A program made the translations under genes and the position numbers. A stretch of 64,000 nt of DNA from Oryza sativa Japonica Group (lineage: Eukaryota > Streptophyta > Magnoliopsida > Poales > Poaceae). The notes beneath the pieces were generated by a model. The model had not been told where the DNA came from and ran no database searches. It worked only from the letters and a program-made list of their open reading frames with translations. The DNA lies in the NCBI RefSeq assembly GCF_034140825.1, contig NC_089040.1, positions 987,501-1,051,500 of the forward strand. Direction: 5' to 3'. This document shows, piece by piece, positions 56,752 to 64,000 of the stretch; within the stretch, counting starts at the first letter, position 1; the number at the start of each line of letters is the position of its first letter.

Positions 56752-59700
56752 ATGGAGAGGTAAATAACACCCCTTCTCTCTCAGATGTTGTGTGTGTGTG
56801 TATGTGTGTGTAAGGGCTCTCTCAGATGTTCAAGAGCTTGTACCTGCTGAGTGCTAACTTCTTTCCTGCATCATGCTTCAGGTATAAGATTATTAAGGAA
56901 GTTGGTGACGGAACATTTGGGAGTGTTTGGCGCGCGATCAACAAAGAGAGTGGTGAAGTGGTATGCCACTCTACTTGCCCCAATATTTGTAATTTTGTTT
57001 ATGTTATGACTTATTATTTTTTTCAGTAGCTAAGCAGTTTGGCTGCTTGTTTATTGGTACACTGGAGTTTAGTATGCTAGGTGATTACTTTATATTGTAC
57101 CTAGTAGTAATTAAATCTGAATTAAACTGGAGCTAACTCTTACCGTCATGATCTATCTTATGAAAAGAAGTGACAGTGACTTGATCTGCCTTATCAATGG
57201 CATAATTTTTTGACATATTATTAACATATCTGGCCTTGACAGGTTGCAATCAAGAAAATGAAGAAAAAATATTATTCATGGGAGGAGTGCATCAATCTCC
57301 GTGAAGTGAAGGTGCTTTATTATGCAACATGTAATCAAGTTTGATCATGATATCTATTATACTTCATTAATATATTTTTTTTTTGTGTGCGCATCCCAGT
57401 CTTTGCGAAGGATGAACCATCCGAACATTGTGAAACTCAAGGAAGTCATAAGGGAGAATGATATGTTATTCTTTGTTTTTGAATACATGGTTTGTATTTC
57501 TTAATTAGACGCTTTTGATTTGGCATTTGTGACCTCTGAAGTGATTGAAGTTTTTTCTGTTTACGTGGTGATTTTAGGAATGCAATCTCTACCAGCTGAT
57601 GAAGAGCAGGGGGAAGCCCTTTTCAGAGACTGAAGTCCGAAATTGGTGTTTTCAGATATTTCAAGCTTTGAGTCACATGCATCAGCGTGGATATTTTCAC
57701 CGCGACCTTAAGCCTGGTATGGCTGGTGGGCTGTTATTTTTAAACCTGGCATGCTTTCTAATGCTTGAGACTGGGAGTTGTTTATGATGTTCTGTTGTGC
57801 AATGCGGCATTAAGTGATAATGACATCAAAACATGTCTATTTAATTAGTGCTGTATAGATGGGGAACAATGCATTTAGCTGTTGACACTGCCTGAAACGT
57901 TTTGATTTGTTGCAACAACCAATTCTGCATTGATGATGCTTCTTGTTTGATATGTGTTTCAACAAGCAATTTTGCATTGATGCTGATCTGTTTCATCAAT
58001 CAATTTTGCATCTATGATGCTTGAAGCTGTCTTATATTTCAGTTCTTGTGCCCCCTTTATGCAGTGTGATATATGCATTTGTTAAGCAAGCATTTGAAGC
58101 AGAGACCTAGAAAAATGCAAACATAAAGTTGTTGCCCTAAATAATTACTAGTAGAGTACTTAAGTTACCTGTCCAGAGGAGCAAAAGAGCTAGAAGAAGC
58201 AATGTGGCATCAACCTTTGCTAACTTATCTGCAATATGTTCAGTTGGGATTGACCATGATTATTGTTGTTAGAATTTACCAACTATCTTATTGGTCCTGT
58301 AACTTTATGATATTTCAGAAAATTTGCTAGTTACAAAGGAGCTCATCAAGATAGCAGATTTTGGACTTGCTCGTGAGATTTCTTCTGAACCACCATACAC
58401 AGAATATGTGTCAACTCGCTGGTGCGCCATGCAATTCTTATACTTGTTAAACTATATACACAACAACAGAATTTAGATAGGAGTATTAAATATCCACTTG
58501 TTCACTATCAACATAGGTACCGTGCCCCTGAAGTTCTGCTCCAAGCTTCTGTTTACAACTCAGCAGTTGGTGAGTGAAGAATATTTGTGCCTTTATGAGA
58601 TAACTATTTGCTCTCAATTACAATATGTTTATTTGCTTATCCCCCCGTTCCAGATATGTGGGCGATGGGTGCCATCATCGCGGAGCTTTTTTCACTGCGA
58701 CCTCTTTTCCCTGGTTCAAAGTATGCACAGTATTTTCTTAATCACATCCAGTTATCTTGTTTCTTTGGTTTAAATGTGCGAAATAGTTCGAACCTCAAAG
58801 TTCAATCTTAATTATGACTTGAGGGCTAATATTAAGCTTACTGTTATAGATGAAATAATCACCATTGACACATTACATCTACTCTAGTAACTATGTGTAA
58901 TGCGAAATCTTATGACTGCTGTGGCATGGCACTATGTGTTTCCATAGCCTTCCCTTGGAGAAACGGCATTTATAACTCCTCTCATTTTCTGTCCATCAGT
59001 GAAGCAGACGAGATTTACAAAATCTGTAGCATTCTTGGTACTCCGAATCAGCGTACCTGGGCTGAAGGACTGCAGCTTGCGGCATCTATTCGTTTTCAGT
59101 TTCCCCAGGTAGAATCTTTTGGTGACATTATTTTTACTCCAGAGTATGGCACAAGAGTGATTGGTGCTTAACTGCTACACCAAATTCTTGCAGTCTGGAA
59201 GCATACATCTTTCGGAAGTGGTTCCCTCAGCAAGTGAAGATGCGATCAGCCTTATTTCGGTAAACAATTAATGGCTCCAGTATTTCCTTTGGTGCGTAAA
59301 GATGACCTTGCCCGAAATTAATTGTAAATTACAAGTTACTATCTGCAACAGTGGCTCTGCTCATGGGACCCACAAAGAAGGCCAACAGCGGTGGAGGTTT
59401 TGCAGCATCCCTTCTTTCAGGTTATTTTTCTGGTTATTACTTTCCATAGTACATGATGAACTTATTTATGAGTTTGCGGTAGTTGTATATTTGTTATTTT
59501 GAAATATCATAATTGTTTTTTTTTACAGCCATGCTTCTACATCCCCCCTTCACTTCGATTCAGATCAACAAACGGATATGCAGCAACACCACCATCAGGT
59601 TTGTCATTATCCTGGCGATGTAGAAACTCATTTTTTTCATTATTAGAACATTGTTATTGAAGCAATTTGAATAATTGATCTACAGTTGGGGCTAAAGGAG

Positions 59701-60726
59701 CTGTGGATCAGAAGAATGCTAGGAGATATTCCGTGGGGCCCTTATCTAATGGGAGACCAGCCGTTAATTACTCATACTTGAGCGCTAACACCCCGGCAAG
59801 AGCAGGTATACCCATTTAAGATGGTTTGTCATGCTCATTTCATAGGGGAGGATTTGTGGCTGTTGCACTTGGAATTATAACAAACTATAATTACCTCCTT
59901 GTAGCTGGTGTGCAAAGGAAGCTGGAGTTGGATCACCAGGTGAATATGAATTCTTGTCAGGCTCCAGAGGGTAACCATAAACTGACAAAGGCAGAGGCAA
60001 TGAATCAGCCTTGGTCCAGACCACCACCAGCAGCAGCAGCAGTAAGGAGCAATGGTGAGTGTTGTTTTAAACAAACTATGGGGGTGTTTAGATCTAGGGG
60101 TGTAAAATTTTGGTGTGTCACATCAAGTATTATATAGGGTGTCGCATGGGGTGTTCGGGCACTAATAAAAAAACTAATTAGTCCGTCATTAGCAGATGTT
60201 TACTGTAGCACTACATTGTCAAATCATGGAGCAATTAGGCTCAAAAGATTCGTCTCGCAAATTAGTCGCAATCTGTGTAATTAGTTATTTTTTAGCCTAT
60301 ATTTAATACTTCATGCAGGTGTTCAAACGTTCGATGTGACATGGTGTAAAATTTTTGTGGGGGAACTAAACAGGGCCTATAGTTGAAATGATTTTTGTCT
60401 CTTTATTTTTGTTGATATCATGCATGCATCTATTTAACTTCACTTCTCGCATCCCTTATGTAGGAAATTACTTCACTAAAGACCAGGGCCCTCGTGCGCC
60501 TGACATTGCGGAGAAGCTGTCTCAGCTGACAGTGGGCTCCAACAGGGTGCCAAGCTTGGCTTCGGACAAGTTTGTGGATATGAAGGCAAGAACCCATGGG
60601 AATACCATGAAGCGGCCTTTGCCTCCTGTGGGAACCAGGACATGGCACGCCCCGGCCGACCCCTTCCGGCGCCCATACGAGATGCCAGGCGACAGGGCTT
60701 TCCTTCCCAGGAAGCTCGTTAGCTGA
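56752..60726 (+). CDS. MHK: MHK-type (MAK/RCK family) serine/threonine protein kinase
   Basis: Fifteen coding exons: 56752-56759, 56882-56960, 57243-57311, 57400-57489, 57578-57716, 58319-58421, 58517-58569, 58654-58720, 59000-59108, 59194-59259, 59352-59420, 59529-59598, 59686-59805, 59905-60054 and 60464-60726, joined in frame to 484 residues. The kinase domain spans about 4-285: glycine loop GDGTFGSV (11-18), Lys33, HRDLKPEN with Asp125, DFGLA (142-146), activation-loop TEY (156-158), WYRAPE, and [12 protein letters not shown]. The TEY and CMGC features fit the MAK/ICK/RCK group, whose Arabidopsis member is MHK. In animals and algae these kinases control cilia length. The role in seed plants is not established. 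The C-terminal 200 residues are a low-complexity tail. The first coding exon holds only eight bases. A MITE sits in the last intron. Confidence 0.93.
60080..60378. mobile_element. Tourist-like MITE in the last kinase intron
   Basis: Termini GGGGTGTTTAGATCTAGGGG and, read inversely, GGCCCTGTTTAGTTCCCCC, with TGTAAAATTTT and GTCACATC mirrored inside. It fills about 300 of the 409 bases of intron 60055-60463 but leaves both splice sites intact. Confidence 0.75.
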
Positions 60727-62451
60727 AGACTACGATGAAACGGAAGCTGCCGCCACACTCCTCTTTGCTACCCTTTCACCAATCCTCCTACTATCCTGAA
60801 AAATAAGAAGCCAACAGAGCCGATCTCCCTCGAAGAGTTTTTAGTGCTGTTTCCTAGTAGTGTCGTATTGGTTGTGAATCTCATACCCCAATAAAAATGG
60901 AGATGTGCCAGCCTGCTGGTACTCCTATCTTGCCTTGCATTGGCATCCATCCATGACAGCACCTCGAGGATGCAGCTGATCCTCGGGGGCATGCAAGCAT
61001 GGCCGGGCGCGTCTGCATGGAAACCTTGTGTTTCGAGTCGGAACTGTGTGTTATTTGCTCCCTAGTGACGTGACGCTTGTTGAGTCGTTTCTGCTCTGCG
61101 TTGGCTGGCCCCTGCCTGTGACATCGCAGCTACTACAGTACTACTACTACTATGTCAAATATTGTTATAGGACTATTACCACTACGTGGTGCGGCTATGC
61201 TTGTCCAGTTGTTTATGCACCATGCAGGCATGCATGAGTGCATGACCAGCGCGTCTGCAGCAATCAAATAATAATAATAAATATATACTATTGCTATTAT
61301 TACTGTATCTTATAAAATGTGCTGTTGCTGTTGCTATAAAATGTTGTGGAGAGCTGTGAACATGTCTGTCGTGAGTGACGATGATATTTTTTGCGAGTAC
61401 CAAAGCGTAGTGCTGCTGCTGCTTTGCAGTTTGCGCAGAGCCTCTCTCTGGGCATGTTGTGGTTCAGTGCTCTCTCTGGGCATCATGTACCATCCAGTCA
61501 AGTATTCATGTACAGTAGCAATAACAGTATATGTATACATGTGTTCATTTCCATGTTTGACCGCGCCGGAGTGTTTGTGCACTGAGGCTTTTTCTGTACT
61601 GAAACGACATCCCCATCCATCCCTGCGTCTGCCTGCCAAAGGAGATGGAGACGGAGACCTCACGTTCATCAGGTTCAGGCCGTGCTCCCTCCTGCCAAAG
61701 GCTCAGCTATCTTTTTCTTTTTTTTCTCTCTCGTTTTCCCTTACCTTCTTGTATCCTTTTGGCATTTGCATTTGCATTGCAGTTGCCGCATCATCCCTCC
61801 CAGATATCGGCTCAAAAGGCTGCAGTTAACATCTGAGCGGCATTCTCCTTTTGGAGTTCACGTGCACATATCTTTCTTTCATCGTCTTCTTTTCAAAGCA
61901 AAAGGAATAACGAATACCACAACGTCACGCCTGGTTTTGATTCTACAAACTTGAATTATTAAGAAAAATGGAACCTTCTTTTCTTCTTTTTTCCCACCAA
62001 AAGCAAAATACATAGCACAAGAGCTTTAAGGAGGACGTTGGCACATGCCAGATTATCGGCTTTGGTTTCCGCAATTCGGAACAAGTAGATAGATACATGA
62101 TACATCATAGATCATCTACTACAAACATTACAGACAGCCAGTAACTTCCAGCAGCCGGCAGGTCGTGGGTTGCAGGTACAAAACATCGTGGAATCTTAAA
62201 ACATGATGATGGATAAGAGTTTTCTGTCTCTTCTACTAGAAAAAAAAAGTAGGGTTCTCTTAACTAGTTCATAGCACGATACAATTGAACAAAGAACCAG
62301 GGGAGGCGCAATCACTGATCCAACTCACTAGCAGCGGTAAAATGCGGGGTAGAGGTCCACCCCGCTGCCACAAGCAGCAAAGTTCTCAATCACCTGCATC
62401 ATCAAAGAAAATGGAATGAATTGTGTGAGAGAAATGTTGGTGAAGGGATGC
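60727..62451. other. Convergent spacer: kinase and GRF 3' regions
   Basis: The first 250 bp or so are probably the kinase 3' untranslated region (an AATAAAA signal lies near 60890). The last few hundred are the GRF 3' untranslated region. Between them are short simple runs such as ACTACTACTACTA (61140) and TGTTGCTGTTGCT. No gene was recognised. Confidence 0.5.
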
Positions 62452-64000
62452 TCAAGGTAGACGCGGACCGATAGGGGACCCACATCTGGGCATCGGGATG
62501 GAGATCGAGAGCTGGGTTGTCGAGAAGGAGGTCTGGTTGGACCTCTCCTCATCCATCTCCGACCACGAGTCTCGCCTCCCAGGCCACTCATCGAAGAAAG
62601 GCCTCAGCGGCTGGTTCTCGTGCTTCACATTTCCTAGCATCCCCCCCGCTCCACCACCAAAAGAGCGGCGCTCCTGCTCTTGGGACAGCGAGGCGATGGT
62701 GACCTGGCCAAGTTCCTGTGAAGGTTCAAGGTGGGAGTAGGAGTAGGCACCTGGTAGGAGGCCAGAGTCCCTTGGCTTTGACATCGGGTATGGGGGTACA
62801 CTGGAAGGCAGTGAATGCCATGAGCTATCTGTTGGAGAATCAATGGTGAAGCCCCTGGTGTTTCCTGATGCTCCTGAGAAGAAGCTCAGTTCACCCACAT
62901 CAGCTTTAGCTCCAAGAGAGTACCTGCATAGCCATTGATACATGAAAATTAGGACCAGACACCAGACTCAGACACAGTACATGTAGATTTGCGCAGCATC
63001 AAATGGAATATAATGGGATGATTACAGGTTCACAGTAGCTAAGGGATTTCTACAACTCAAGGGGAGGACATAAAAGCAGCTGCATAGGAAAAATGCTACC
63101 AAAACGATAATAAGACAACCTACTATAGTTAAAAAAGGAAAAAGAACGAAAAATAGTCGAAGGAGCAAAATAAGCTTTGTCAGTCATCTAGCAAGATGCA
63201 AATGCAAAATGACACGAAACTAGAACATATGCCATGCATGCAGCACAAGCATAAGGATGGTGTCGAAGGTACAATATTTTTATTTTGTGATTGCTAGCAG
63301 AGGAGGAAATACTAAACTAAGGTATGGCACACAAAAAAGATGACACAAGCAAAATTTTCCAGCATAAAAAAGACGGTACCAAGATTTTAGAGGGCATGGA
63401 CCAAAAACACCCCAGAACATGACAACTGTTAACACTATTTCTCAAAACATAATCAGGAGTTAGGGCAATAAAGGTCAAAATCAGCTAGGGCTTAGGTGAT
63501 CTGGAAAAGCGTACAATATTACTGCAAAAAGCAACAGTATAATAGGGCTAAAGGCACAAGCAACAGACATATGCTTATGACATTGTGCCCACAGAGGTTT
63601 GTAGCATCAAGGATGGATGGAATGCAATACACAGATTTAACTAACATAATCCAGGTACAAAATTTTTAGTTGGGGTTATGGTCACATGTAAATTGGCAGT
63701 ATCACTCATCTGACTAACTCATTGAATAAGCTCTGATCGACAAATTCTTAGGCAGCCTCACACACTTATAATTACTGGAATGAGGGTAGGTTCACTACTT
63801 GAGCAATAAGCATCAACAACATTAGAGCTCAAATACTATTTTGAGTGTCTCAACCCTTTTAAGAAAGCTACCAGATCAGCTCTATTCCAGCATAATATGC
63901 AATCAATCTAGGCAAGCTTAATTCAAATAAGCATTCAACACAGAGTCAATGAGATTAGAGGGGATACTTGCTGCCGTACGATGGTGCGTCGACATGGAAC
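62452..64000 (-). CDS. GRF5: Growth-regulating factor, 3' part (cut by the window edge)
   Basis: Exon 62923-62452 and the end of the preceding exon (64000-63968 and beyond), joined in frame across a 1044-bp intron: FHVDAPSYGSK / YSLGAKADVGEL. About 167 residues of the C-terminal half are present. The FFD-type motif RPFFDEWPGRRDSWSEM and the TQL motif TQLSISIPM identify a plant GRF. The N-terminal QLQ and zinc-binding WRC domains, and the miR396 target site that lies at the WRC coding region in this family, are outside the window. GRFs act with GIF co-activators to promote cell proliferation in leaves and other organs. The symbol GRF5 is recalled from the rice family and the neighbouring genes. 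Confidence 0.9.

Overview
This window looks like nuclear plant DNA, almost certainly rice (Oryza sativa). Genes have many short GT-AG introns, first exons are GC-rich, and small DNA elements of the Stowaway, Tourist and hAT types lie in nearly every gap. I recognise the genes for the symbiosis regulator CYCLOPS/IPD3 and, at the right edge, a growth-regulating factor that I recall as OsGRF5. From memory this places the window on the short arm of chromosome 6. That placement and the gene names are recalled, not searched.

Layout, left to right. 1.8-2.1 kb (-): a 79-residue membrane-anchored protein. 4.5-7.6 kb (+): an SMG9-like nonsense-mediated decay factor in eight exons. 8.6-10.1 kb (+): gluconokinase. 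10.4-12.8 kb (-): a DUF1218 four-helix membrane protein. 13.5-20.3 kb: a repeat-rich stretch with a duplicated block, a broken copy of a small membrane-protein gene, and an intact single-exon copy at 19.8 kb. 21.2-23.2 kb (+): a paralogue of the first gene. 24.9-26.8 kb (-): an intronless 641-residue type I membrane protein. 29.9-31.3 kb (-): a 91-residue acyl-CoA-binding protein. 33.7-35.8 kb (-): a plastid iron superoxide dismutase. 36.6-38.2 kb (-): ribosomal protein eL13. 40.6-43.8 kb (+): CYCLOPS. 44.4-45.2 kb (-): a charged nuclear-type protein. 46.1-47.7 kb (-): a 371-residue protein of unknown function with a far-upstream leader exon. 49.5-54.3 kb: a gene-poor cluster of small elements. 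54.8-60.7 kb (+): an MHK/MAK-type protein kinase. 62.5-64.0 kb (-): the 3' part of the GRF gene.

The genes do not form a pathway. They are independent units, as expected in a plant chromosome arm. Exon coordinates were worked out by hand from splice sites. In every multi-exon gene the coding lengths add up in frame.

I found no CRISPR array, rRNA, tRNA, LTR retrotransposon or virus-like element, and no evidence of a previously undescribed system. The points that deserve a second look are: a chain of 3'-end retro-insertions with exact target-site duplications (one only 20 bp long, one inside the terminal repeat of an older element); two GC-AG introns in CYCLOPS; an iron superoxide dismutase with all four metal ligands but a replaced gateway tyrosine; an 81-codon spliced upstream reading frame in the kinase leader; a near-perfect 73-bp inverted repeat; and several local tandem duplications.
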